NCBI GenBank assembly: GCA_041747855.1
Contig: JBGTEJ010000043.1
Span: forward strand, 1 to 33,632
Source: ZC4RG35 sp041747855
GTDB lineage: Bacteria; Actinomycetota; Acidimicrobiia; Spongiisociales; ZC4RG35
Direction: 5' to 3'
DNA length: 33,632 nt
Each line of letters starts with the position of its first letter. Positions within the stretch are counted from its first letter, which is position 1. The notes beneath the pieces are model-generated. The model did not search any database, had not been told where the DNA came from, and saw only the letters and a program-made list of their open reading frames with translations. Made by a program: the position numbers and the translations under genes. Below are positions 8,161-14,858 of this stretch, piece after piece.

Positions 8161-9477
8161 TCAGCGAGGGTCGACGACATGGCCGAGGAAGAGGATCTCG
8201 CCGGTGCCGGTGTGCTGGATGAAGAAGAGGAAAGGACGGTCCACAACGAGGGTCGCGCTCTGGGGCATAGATGTAACACCCACGATCACCGCAGTGGCGG
8301 CTGCAGCTTCGGTTCCGATCTCGTCGACCGAGATTAAAGCCTGGTGGATGACGTCGGTGATGTACAACTCGCGGGCGGCGACGATACCGGTGAAGTCGGC
8401 ACCGTTCGGCATATTCGGGACGGTGAAGGCTGAGACCATGCCCAGACGCTTGAGAGTCTCGTTGAGGTTGAGGTCTGCGCTGAACTCGAACTTGGGGAAG
8501 GTGAGATCTACTTCGTAGTCACCCCATGATCCCCGGAGTTGGTCGAGGTCATCGGGGCCGAAACTGGAAGCGATCTCGGCGAAACGTCCAGAGTCGGGGA
8601 CCACCACGATCATCGAGGCCTCGCCAACGTAGGGGAGGTTGATCGCCTTGAAGCCGTCACCCTCGAAGTAGCCGGTCCGGCCGCCGCCCTTCATGAGTGG
8701 GACATTGGTGGTGGACCCGTCGAGGAGCTTCCAGGAACCGTCGGCGGTGAGATCCGGATCGAACTCGTAGTGCCAGGCGGCCTTGAACCAGATTGCGTTC
8801 ACCAGGATGAGACGTGTCAACTCGTCCACGGCACCCTCGGGGATCAGGTCGACGATCCTGCCCTCGGTCGTCGCTTCGACCCAGGCGTTGACCTCCTGAC
8901 GGGCGTCTTCGGCGGCGGTTTGGAAGTCGACCAGGTTCATCCCGGCGTCGTAGTTGGCAGCCAGGATCGAAAGGAAGTCCTCGAGGAACGGGTAGCCCTG
9001 TTGTCCCCAGAGCGAGTTGGCCACCCGGATGGTGAAGGGGTCACGTTCGTCGTCAGGGTTGCGGACCGGTTCGGCGGTGATCAGCAGGTCGAGTTGGTTG
9101 CGTGCCGCGTGGAGACGGTCGTCGGAAAGACGGAAACTGAGGGCCTCGCGCATCTCGGTGGCGGTGTTGCCCCTGGCACCGGCGTAGCTCATGGTCAAGG
9201 CTGCGGCGATGCTGTAGGGGGAGAGGAGGACGTTGCCCCCGTCTTCGGCAGCGATCCGGTAGAGGTCGAAGGCGAGTGCGGTGTTGCCTCCGACGAGCTC
9301 GATCAGCTCAGCAGGTGTGATGTTGGTGGTGGTCTCCCTGGCAAGACTGGCCTTGAGCAGCTCAACGCCTGGTGGGAGAGTCGGCGTCGGGCTGGTGGGG
9401 TTGGGGGAAGGTTGGACCTGGGCGCATGCGGCGAGTACCAGGGTCAAGGCCACGAACGTCGCTGCGGTCCTTCTCAT
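8161..9477 (-). CDS. Serpin-family protease inhibitor lipoprotein
   Basis: This 438-residue secreted lipoprotein has a signal peptide with lipobox LAAC near residue 17-20, then a Pro/Thr spacer and a full-length serpin domain. Family landmarks include NVLLSPYSIAAALTMSYAGARG, LVNAIWFKAAWHYEFDP, INLPYVGEASMIVVVPD and LTFPKFEFSADLNLNETLKRLG. The hinge EIGTEAAAAT begins near residue 386 and closely fits the inhibitory consensus. The scissile bond is near VGVTSMPQS, with Thr or Met as P1 candidates. The end VDRPFLFFIQHTGTGEILFLG is also canonical. ATG 9477 is chosen because the signal peptide begins there; an in-frame GTG at 9555 would bury it. Probable role: trapping serine proteases at the cell surface. 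Confidence 0.93.
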   Translation of the reverse strand: MRRTAATFVALTLVLAACAQVQPSPNPTSPTPTLPPGVELLKASLARETTTNITPAELIELVGGNTALAFDLYRIAAEDGGNVLLSPYSIAAALTMSYAGARGNTATEMREALSFRLSDDRLHAARNQLDLLITAEPVRNPDDERDPFTIRVANSLWGQQGYPFLEDFLSILAANYDAGMNLVDFQTAAEDARQEVNAWVEATTEGRIVDLIPEGAVDELTRLILVNAIWFKAAWHYEFDPDLTADGSWKLLDGSTTNVPLMKGGGRTGYFEGDGFKAINLPYVGEASMIVVVPDSGRFAEIASSFGPDDLDQLRGSWGDYEVDLTFPKFEFSADLNLNETLKRLGMVSAFTVPNMPNGADFTGIVAARELYITDVIHQALISVDEIGTEAAAATAVIVGVTSMPQSATLVVDRPFLFFIQHTGTGEILFLGHVVDPR

Positions 9478-9514
9478 GCGGTTTGGACGTGGGGTTGGCG
9501 GAATGGGTTCCCCT

Positions 9515-9557
9515 GCGTGTGCACTAAGCGACCGTTTCGGTAGCCCGGTGCACACGC
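9515..9557. promoter_or_regulatory. Nested inverted repeat in the serpin / SH3-lipoprotein divergent region
   Basis: Perfect 10-bp arms GCGTGTGCAC (9515-9524) and GTGCACACGC (9548-9557) flank 23 nt containing a smaller inverted repeat, ACCG-TTT-CGGT (9531-9541). It lies 38 bp upstream of the serpin ATG. It could be an operator pair or a hairpin in the serpin 5' leader. Confidence 0.5.
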
Positions 9558-9576
9558 CGGGTGTAGGCTCGCGAAA

Positions 9577-9586
9577 GGTTTAAACC
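9577..9586. promoter_or_regulatory. 10-bp palindrome GGTTTAAACC
   Basis: This AT-rich perfect palindrome lies in the same divergent intergenic region. It may supply promoter elements or a regulator site for the SH3 lipoprotein and serpin genes. Function not shown. Confidence 0.3.
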
Positions 9587-9624
9587 GTGTCACCCAAAAT
9601 CGTCTTGTGATACGTCTAATAGGT

Positions 9625-10425
9625 ATGAGACGTCTATTCAGAGTTCGGATAGGTGCAGTTCTGGTTCTTGGGCTTGTCGTCGCGGCATGTGGGGTCGAAC
9701 CCGGGTCCGCCACGCTACCCGAGGTCACCACCAGTACCACTCCGGTGACCACCACATCCACCTCGCCTACTACCACATCCACCTTGCCCTCCACCACGAC
9801 CACGGTCCCCACCACGACCACCACTCTGCCGACCACCACGACCACGGTCCCGGGAGAGCCCACGGTTTTGGGCCCAGGGCCCGGCGACATCCTGATGGTG
9901 GCGGGGGTCCGCTTCAACGATCGCCTCAATCTGAGATCCGCGCCCGGCACCAGCCAAACGATCATCGCAACCATCCCACCGACCGAAATGGGGCTGGAGG
10001 CGGTCGGGGAGACCCGGGTCCTCTCAGGTTCGTACTGGACCAAGGTCATTCATGACGGCAAGACCGGCTGGGTAAGCATGAGCTATGTCGGCTACGCCGG
10101 TGACGTGGACGACATGACCGCTGTGGTCGTCGACGCTTTGGGCGAGTACCCGGCCGCCCCGACGATGCAGGAATTGGGACCGATCATCGCAGCGGTGTTC
10201 GCGTCTGACGACCCGCAGGTCAAGTCCCGGTTGGTCCAGGTGACGGCAGGCAGTGGCGGGAGTCTCGGTGAGATCGTCTACGACGTCATCGGGTTCGCCG
10301 ACGACTCGGTTGGTGGTCTCCGCCTCCACATCTTCGCCGAGAAGGTGGCTGACGGATACTCCTTCAAGACCGTCGAAGTGATGTTGATCTGTCTCCGCGG
10401 AGTCCACTCCGGAGCCTGCGCCTGA
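9625..10425 (+). CDS. SH3-domain lipoprotein with Thr-rich linker
   Basis: This 266-residue secreted lipoprotein starts at ATG 9625 with basic residues, a hydrophobic core and lipobox VAAC. A Thr/Pro/Ser-rich linker of about 50 residues (repeats such as TTTTVPTTTTTLP) separates the anchor from a bacterial SH3-like domain (VRFNDRLNLRSAPGTSQTII through GKTGWVSMSYVGY). The C-terminal region of about 110 residues is unassigned and ends with two cysteines (LICLRGVHSGACA) that may form a disulfide. SH3_3 domains commonly bind cell wall peptides. An in-frame GTG at 9607 is a less likely start. No clear Shine-Dalgarno is present. It is divergent from the serpin gene, so both could answer to the shared inverted repeats. 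Confidence 0.82.
   Translation: MRRLFRVRIGAVLVLGLVVAACGVEPGSATLPEVTTSTTPVTTTSTSPTTTSTLPSTTTTVPTTTTTLPTTTTTVPGEPTVLGPGPGDILMVAGVRFNDRLNLRSAPGTSQTIIATIPPTEMGLEAVGETRVLSGSYWTKVIHDGKTGWVSMSYVGYAGDVDDMTAVVVDALGEYPAAPTMQELGPIIAAVFASDDPQVKSRLVQVTAGSGGSLGEIVYDVIGFADDSVGGLRLHIFAEKVADGYSFKTVEVMLICLRGVHSGACA
9725..9850 (+). repeat. Thr-rich linker coding repeat
   Basis: This low-complexity DNA is built from ACC/ACG/ACT Thr codons with Pro, Ser, Leu and Val interruptions, and codes for the surface linker of the SH3 lipoprotein. Similar linkers occur in the peptide-binding protein (about 23560-23640) and the M23 peptidase (about 32335-32475). Confidence 0.75.
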
Positions 10426-10492
10426 TCGATCTCGTGCAGCAAACCGCCGCCAGGGCGTCTGCCTGCACACCATGACCTACCCAGGTCCCTCT

Positions 10493-10498
10493 TAAACT
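10493..10498 (+). promoter_or_regulatory. -10 box of a probable leaderless transcript
   Basis: TAAACT is followed by exactly 6 nt and ATG 10505, with no Shine-Dalgarno between them. Transcription would start at or next to the start codon. Confidence 0.55.
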
Positions 10499-10504
10499 GG
10501 CGCG

Positions 10505-11206
10505 ATGGCAGCACCGATCATCCTCGTACCCGGATTCTGGTTGGGGGCGTGGGCTTGGGACGAAGTCGTCGGGATCCTCGAATCCGATGGGCATCGTGTC
10601 ACCGCTCTGACCCTTCCCGGTCTCGAAAGTGTCGACACCGACCGCTCGGAGGTCACACTCGAAGACCATGTCAACGCGATCACCGACGCTATCGAAGCGG
10701 CCGGCGAGCCCGTGGTTCTCGTCGTCCACAGTGGCGCCGGGTTCCCCGGTTATGCGGCCACCGACCGTCTTCCCGACAGGATCGCCGCCGTGGTCTATGT
10801 CGACACCGGGCCTGGCATCGGGGCGATGAATCCCGAGTTCGAAGGGGTCGACTACCCCCTACCGCCGTTGGAGGAGATTCAGAAGGAAGAGAACTTCGAT
10901 GGCGTCTCCTCTGAGAAGCTGGAGGAGTTCTGGTCCCGCGCGATTCCTCAGCCCGGTTCGACGATGCGGGAGGCCGTAGAGCTGACCAACGACGTACGAC
11001 TCGACATCCCCTCGACAGTCGTGGCCACCGGCTATACCTCCGACGACTACAAGGCGGCGGTCGATGCCGGCTACGGGTTCGTCGCCGGTCTGACCGAACT
11101 ACGTAACTACGAGTATGTCGACATGCCCACCGGCCACTGGCCGATGTGGTCAAGACCAGAAGACCTGGCGGGATTGATCGGCGAGGTGGCCAATCGGGTC
11201 GGGTAG
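10505..11206 (+). CDS. Alpha/beta hydrolase
   Basis: This 233-residue cytoplasmic hydrolase has a compact alpha/beta fold. The oxyanion-hole region is ILVPGFWLGAWAW, the nucleophile elbow VHSGAG carries Ser76, and the catalytic His211 is in PTGHWPMW near the C-terminus. The acidic residue is probably in the region after VVATGYTSDD. It resembles the EstEx/RsbQ-like and hydroxynitrile-lyase-like short hydrolases, but the substrate is unknown. ATG 10505 begins directly with the first strand and follows a -10 box by 6 nt, suggesting a leaderless mRNA. Its stop abuts that of the convergent PaiB-like gene with no spacer. Confidence 0.88.
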   Translation: MAAPIILVPGFWLGAWAWDEVVGILESDGHRVTALTLPGLESVDTDRSEVTLEDHVNAITDAIEAAGEPVVLVVHSGAGFPGYAATDRLPDRIAAVVYVDTGPGIGAMNPEFEGVDYPLPPLEEIQKEENFDGVSSEKLEEFWSRAIPQPGSTMREAVELTNDVRLDIPSTVVATGYTSDDYKAAVDAGYGFVAGLTELRNYEYVDMPTGHWPMWSRPEDLAGLIGEVANRVG

Positions 11207-11830
11207 TCAGATCATTCGGCCGGACTCCATGGCCTCTGCCACGGCAATCCCGGAAGGCGTCGTCTCCGTACGAAGGGCCTCGATGACACCGGACTGATCC
11301 TCCTCGGACCGGTTCTGACTCAACTTGGCCTTGCCTTCCACCCGCTCCACAACGATCTCGACCCCTACGATCGCCCTGAGCAGTTTCCCGACGTAGGCCT
11401 CGGGCGCATCACCGACTTGCCAACCGCTTCGGGACGCCTCGTGGGTGTTGGTGAGTCGTTCGATCTGATCACGAAGCCAGGATTCGTCCCGGATCACCGT
11501 CACTGGCCCCGAGAGATGGACCGACGAGTAGTTCCAGGTCGGCACTACTTTGCCGTGTTCGGCCTTGGTGGCATACCAGGAAGGTGACACATAGACATCC
11601 GGCCCGTCGACGGCGACCACGGCTATTGACCCGTCCACGATCCGACGCCATTGCTGATTGGCAGCCGCCATGTGGGCTTGCACACGGTCACCGTCCCAGA
11701 GGATGGGAAGGAGGCTGACATCTGGTGATCCGTCGGGCCCCACGGTGATCAGGTTCCCGGCCCCGAAGGCAGCCACGAAACGTCGGATCTCAGCCCCATC
11801 ATCGACCCGGTTGAACTTCGGGGTATACAC
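11207..11830 (-). CDS. PaiB-like FMN-binding protein (putative negative transcriptional regulator)
   Basis: This 207-residue protein is of the PaiB family, which has a split-barrel FMN-binding fold. Bacillus PaiB represses protease and sporulation genes; other members may be flavin or heme-related enzymes. Diagnostic segments are MYTPKFNRVDD, the LLPILWDGDRVQAHMAAANQQW stretch, the VSPSWYATKAEHGKVVPTWN motif followed by SSVHLSG, and EGKAKLSQNRSEED. Length is typical. The start is GTG 11830, preceded by TAGCCT and 6 nt, so it is probably leaderless. An upstream palindromic region may be an operator. It converges with the alpha/beta hydrolase gene, the stops abutting at 11206/11207. Confidence 0.9.
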   Translation of the reverse strand: MYTPKFNRVDDGAEIRRFVAAFGAGNLITVGPDGSPDVSLLPILWDGDRVQAHMAAANQQWRRIVDGSIAVVAVDGPDVYVSPSWYATKAEHGKVVPTWNYSSVHLSGPVTVIRDESWLRDQIERLTNTHEASRSGWQVGDAPEAYVGKLLRAIVGVEIVVERVEGKAKLSQNRSEEDQSGVIEALRTETTPSGIAVAEAMESGRMI

Positions 11831-11836
11831 GATCGA

Positions 11837-11842
11837 AGGCTA
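11837..11842 (-). promoter_or_regulatory. -10 box of the PaiB-like gene (leaderless)
   Basis: TAGCCT on the minus strand is followed by TCGATC and GTG 11830. There is no Shine-Dalgarno. Confidence 0.45.
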
Positions 11843-11849
11843 ACCAAAG

Positions 11850-11883
11850 GACCGTCGGGAAAGGCTCCTACTCGACGGTCGAG
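11850..11883. promoter_or_regulatory. Inverted repeat / palindrome upstream of the PaiB-like gene
   Basis: GACCGTCG (11850-11857) and CGACGGTC (11873-11880) form a perfect 8-bp inverted repeat with a 15-nt spacer. The right arm also lies inside a 6-1-6 palindrome, CTCGACGGTCGAG (11871-11883). The element covers where the -35 of the PaiB-like promoter should be, so it is a candidate operator. Confidence 0.4.
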
Positions 11884-12097
11884 TTGGTGAAGGTGCGGCG
11901 AGGACGATCGCTCCTCCAACGGCGAGGATTCGTGCAGAAAAGTCGGATGAGGGTTCAGAGATCGAATCGGAGGGGTGTCGGCACCGTAGTTGGACCGTTT
12001 CGCGGATCAATTCATTGGGTGGTTCACAAGTCGGCGTTTCGCACGGGCACCCCCCCTCGCCCGGACTTCGTCCGTGCGGTTCCCTGACCCGTTGCGG

Positions 12098-13630
12098 CTA
12101 TTCGATCAGACTGAATCGGAGTTGGTTGGCGGCTCCGGGAGACGGGCTCCGAGCGTTATCGGGAACGATGTCGAGGGAGAGTATGTAGGCGCTTACCCCG
12201 TCCAGGGCCCGGTTGCCAGGGCCCGGCGTGCCACAGGTGATCCGGGAGTTAGCGGGGTTGTTGGGACACGGGCCGGTGTCGTCCACCCCTGGAGTGTGCA
12301 TGATGTCACAGCCGTTGTTGTTGCACGCGAAGAACGTCGTGTCGATGTAGACGGGAAGGAAGCTCTTTATGTGGTAGTCCGAACCACCGGGGAGGATCGT
12401 GGGCTCCCACATCGAAGGGGTGAAGCCGAAGCGGATCGAAGTTCCGAGGTCGTCGTCGAAGACGATCCTGGGCGGCGCGTTCAAAATCGGATCGGGGTTC
12501 TTGGCCCAGGCGATGCAATCAACCATCTCCGCTGGCGTGTCAACTGTGTCCGGGTCGCATGGTGTTAGTCCGAGCGAACCGTCATCGAGGAGGAAGCTCC
12601 ACAGTGGCGTGTTGTCCACCCTCGAAGCAGGTGTCCCGCCCTGGGCGTTCCGGACCAGGGTGCCACCGGACGTGACCTGGATTCGTCCCGGGTAGCTAGT
12701 GGTAGGGCTGGTGTATGTGTTGTCACCGTAGAGCATTCCGTCTTCGAGCTGGGAGCCGACACCGGTTTGTGAGGACACGATGTTCGGCTCGGCGTTGAAG
12801 TTGGGACAGTTCGCCTGCTCTGGGCGGTCCTCGCCAACTCCGCTTGGGCCGTCGTCATGGGTTCCCAATGGGTGGTCGATCCCCCTGGCGATGTTGGTCA
12901 CCAGTCTTCCCTGGGTGTCACCGGTGCAACGTGCGGTGTAGCCGAAGTCGGCGTTGCCGTACATGTAGAAGTCCATCAGACCGAAGTTGCCCGTGGTCGG
13001 GTTGGCCGCACATGCCCCGAAGCTGGGGTTCGGACCCGACTTGAGACAGTTGTAGTTGGCGAGGGCCGCATTACCCGGGCTGAGGAAAGGGAGGACGCTC
13101 CCTCTGAAGCCGAGGCTGGACCCGGCAATGGCGTCGGCGCTTATGGTGATCGTCCGTATCCCCACTGCCTTGGCAATAGTCGTTGGTTTCTCGATGAACG
13201 GGATGCTCACCCATGCGCGCTGGTTGTTGTTGGTGAACGCAACACAGTTGGTGATGGGGGAGACCGTGTACCCCGCGGGCGGTGCGGGGAACTTGGCCGG
13301 GTCGGTCCAGTCGACCAGCGACGGATCGATGATCGTGGCGTTGGCCACCTTCATGGCTTCGGCCGCGCCATTGCACCGCGATCTCGCACCGCCGGAGAAG
13401 CCATTGCACTCCAGGTTCCCCAGACTCCCGGGCACCGCGAATTGGACCGCCGTCAACGCCCCAACATCGGCTGCGCTCTGGCTCTGGCGTCTCTCGTTGA
13501 ACCCGAACCCGGCGGCGTCGATGGCCACCGCAGCGAAGAAGAGGAGCAGGGTGAAGGTGAGCGTCACCAGGATGAGCGCGGCGCCGTCCTCATCGTTCCG
13601 GAGACGGCGGAGGAGACTGACCTTTCTCAT
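12098..13630 (-). CDS. TadG-like pilus assembly / secreted surface protein
   Basis: This 510-residue protein has a Tad-type N-terminus: a short basic stretch, the hydrophobic helix GAALILVTLTFTLLLFFAAVAIDAA and NERRQSQSAADVGALTA, matching the putative Flp pilus-assembly TadE/G-like domain. The remaining roughly 430 residues are probably exported, rich in Gly, Pro, Asn and Asp, and contain 13 cysteines. No von Willebrand A domain was recognised in this part, unlike classical TadG. ATG 13630 overlaps the TadE stop as ATGA, so the pair is coupled. No TadA/B/C or prepilin peptidase gene is in the window, so partners must be elsewhere. Roles in surface pili or as a minor pseudopilin-like protein are inferences. 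Confidence 0.8.
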   Translation of the reverse strand: MRKVSLLRRLRNDEDGAALILVTLTFTLLLFFAAVAIDAAGFGFNERRQSQSAADVGALTAVQFAVPGSLGNLECNGFSGGARSRCNGAAEAMKVANATIIDPSLVDWTDPAKFPAPPAGYTVSPITNCVAFTNNNQRAWVSIPFIEKPTTIAKAVGIRTITISADAIAGSSLGFRGSVLPFLSPGNAALANYNCLKSGPNPSFGACAANPTTGNFGLMDFYMYGNADFGYTARCTGDTQGRLVTNIARGIDHPLGTHDDGPSGVGEDRPEQANCPNFNAEPNIVSSQTGVGSQLEDGMLYGDNTYTSPTTSYPGRIQVTSGGTLVRNAQGGTPASRVDNTPLWSFLLDDGSLGLTPCDPDTVDTPAEMVDCIAWAKNPDPILNAPPRIVFDDDLGTSIRFGFTPSMWEPTILPGGSDYHIKSFLPVYIDTTFFACNNNGCDIMHTPGVDDTGPCPNNPANSRITCGTPGPGNRALDGVSAYILSLDIVPDNARSPSPGAANQLRFSLIE

Positions 13631-14121
13631 GGGCAGGGTTGAGAAGTCGTGTCGGCCCACCCTGCGGGCTGCTCCAGGCGGATCTCGACATTCGAGCTCA
13701 AGACCATTGTGCTGGGGATGGCCCACCGCATAAAGCCGGTAAGGGACTGAGCCGGGGCCGAGACGGAAGCCTGAGCAGAGGAGCCGACAGTCCCGGGACT
13801 GGTCAAGGTCACCGTGACATTTCGTGCTACATCCATGCGACCGCAGATCTCGGCCACCAGCAGGTCGGTCTGGGACGCCTCCCTCGTCGGAGTGGGGAAC
13901 ACTGGCCCCGCGGGATAGTTCACCGCAGCCAAACGGGCACCCTCTCGGGCACCGTGTCTTACGTCGAGGTTCTGGGTGAACAACCAGGCGAATTCGATCA
14001 CGCCGAATAGAAGCAGAAGCAGGAGCGGCATGATGAGGGCGAACTCCACCAGGTTCGCGCCACGCTCTCCACGACGCGCTGAACCTTCACGCAAACGACC
14101 AATCCTCGCCCCCATGTACAT
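13627..14121 (-). CDS. TadE-like pseudopilin
   Basis: This 164-residue protein has an N-terminal basic region, then RRGERGANLVEFALIMPLLLLLLFGVIEFAWLF, the TadE signature with Gly before the helix and Glu near the fifth position, as in prepilin-like substrates of Flp-type peptidases. About 115 exported residues follow, including DVRHGAREGARLAAVN, a conserved TadE segment. The start is ATG 14121 or ATG 14115 two codons later; neither has a clear Shine-Dalgarno. It overlaps the TadG-like gene by 4 bp and is divergent from the ECF sigma factor gene, which could regulate it. Confidence 0.87.
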   Translation of the reverse strand: MYMGARIGRLREGSARRGERGANLVEFALIMPLLLLLLFGVIEFAWLFTQNLDVRHGAREGARLAAVNYPAGPVFPTPTREASQTDLLVAEICGRMDVARNVTVTLTSPGTVGSSAQASVSAPAQSLTGFMRWAIPSTMVLSSNVEIRLEQPAGWADTTSQPCP

Positions 14122-14159
14122 GTAATCGGACGAGAGTACGGCGAGGTTACGGCTCGACC

Positions 14160-14174
14160 CGGAAATTTTTTCCG
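14160..14174. promoter_or_regulatory. Inverted repeat CGGAAA-TTT-TTTCCG in the Tad/sigma divergent region
   Basis: Perfect 6-bp arms with a 3-nt loop. On the plus strand the GGAAAT part lies 17 bp before TAGTAT (14185-14190) and resembles the GGAA-type -35 of ECF promoters, so it may be an autoregulatory promoter element or an operator. Confidence 0.4.
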
Positions 14175-14184
14175 AAGAGACCCT

Positions 14185-14190
14185 TAGTAT
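14185..14190 (+). promoter_or_regulatory. Putative -10 of the sigma factor gene
   Basis: TAGTAT fits the actinobacterial TANNNT pattern, 75 bp upstream of ATG 14265. A hairpin, GGGTCT-CC-AGACCC (14223-14236), would fall inside the leader. Confidence 0.35.
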
Positions 14191-14222
14191 TCAGGCCAAG
14201 CCTCAGATCGCCGACATCCTCA

Positions 14223-14236
14223 GGGTCTCCAGACCC
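14223..14236 (+). promoter_or_regulatory. Leader hairpin upstream of the sigma factor gene
   Basis: GGGTCT and AGACCC, perfect 6-bp arms with only 2 nt between them, lie 28 bp before the sigma start. The element may be a regulator half-site pair rather than a hairpin, because a 2-nt loop is too tight. Confidence 0.35.
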
Positions 14237-14264
14237 ATGGCGACGGAGCCGACGGTGGGATGGA

Positions 14265-14858
14265 ATGACGGCACAACCCAGGAAGCATCCATTGGTACAG
14301 CTTGAACGTTCGAGTCGGGAGGAACTGGTCGTTGACACGATCGGGGCGGCTCGACGCGGCAATCAGGACGCCTGGGCCGAGATCTACCACAGCCTCATCG
14401 GGCCCCTCACCGGATACCTGCTCAGAGCCGGCGTAACCGAAGCCGACGATGTCGCAGCCGAAGTGTTCCTCCAGATGGCCCGCGACATACACCGGTTCGA
14501 AGGGGACGACGAGTCGTTCCGTTCATGGGTATTCGTCATCGCCCACAGACGTATGATCGACTGGCGTCGCAAGGCCGAAACACGCCCGATTGTCGGAGTG
14601 CCCGAGTCAGACGAGCCGCCCGGAGGGGATGTCGAACAGGAGGCCCTCCAGGGGATCGAGTTCACTTCGTTGCCGGGGATACTCGAGCAGCTGACCGACG
14701 ATCAGCGTGAGGTGTTGGCCCTGAGGGTCGTCGCCGACCTGAGTGTCGAGGAGACCGCCAAGATCATGGGCAGGCGAGTGGGAGCGGTCAAGTCGTTGCA
14801 GCATCGTGCGCTGGGAGCTGTGAAGCGGGCGATCGACAAAGGCGGGATTGCAGTATGA
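14265..14858 (+). CDS. ECF (sigma-70 family) RNA polymerase sigma factor
   Basis: This 197-residue sigma factor of the extracytoplasmic-function group has region 2 spanning about residues 25-105 (NQDAWAEIYHSLIGPLTGYLL, DDVAAEVFLQMARDIHRF, FRSWVFVIAHRRMIDWRR) and region 4 about 140-190 (LTDDQREVLALRVVADLS, VEETAKIMGRRVGAVKSLQHRAL). It has no extra C-terminal domain. The start codon ATG 14265 has only a weak G-rich Shine-Dalgarno. Its stop overlaps the next gene as ATGA, the usual layout for a sigma factor with its regulator. The divergent TadE/TadG genes are possible targets, an inference from position. Confidence 0.92.
   Translation: MTAQPRKHPLVQLERSSREELVVDTIGAARRGNQDAWAEIYHSLIGPLTGYLLRAGVTEADDVAAEVFLQMARDIHRFEGDDESFRSWVFVIAHRRMIDWRRKAETRPIVGVPESDEPPGGDVEQEALQGIEFTSLPGILEQLTDDQREVLALRVVADLSVEETAKIMGRRVGAVKSLQHRALGAVKRAIDKGGIAV

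Larger units (their letters stand above)
11831..12097. other. Intergenic region, 267 bp
   Basis: This is the longest gene-free stretch. It holds the PaiB-like promoter and palindrome on its left. On the right, 3' of the TadG-like gene, are two mutually exclusive hairpins: CGGAC/GTCCG (12062-12074) and CGCACGG/CCGTGCG (12040-12046 with 12072-12078). The hairpins could terminate the Tad transcript but have no T-tract. I see no tRNA or convincing small gene here. Confidence 0.5.

Noticed and set aside
11884..12087. Plus-strand 67-codon ORF between the PaiB-like and TadG-like genes
   Set aside because: Arg-rich translation without family resemblance or ribosome binding site; typical of spurious frames in GC-rich DNA.
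12844..13733. Long plus-strand ORFs opposite the TadG/TadE genes
   Set aside because: Composition is unlike proteins of this genome, and they lie antisense to well-supported Tad-like genes.
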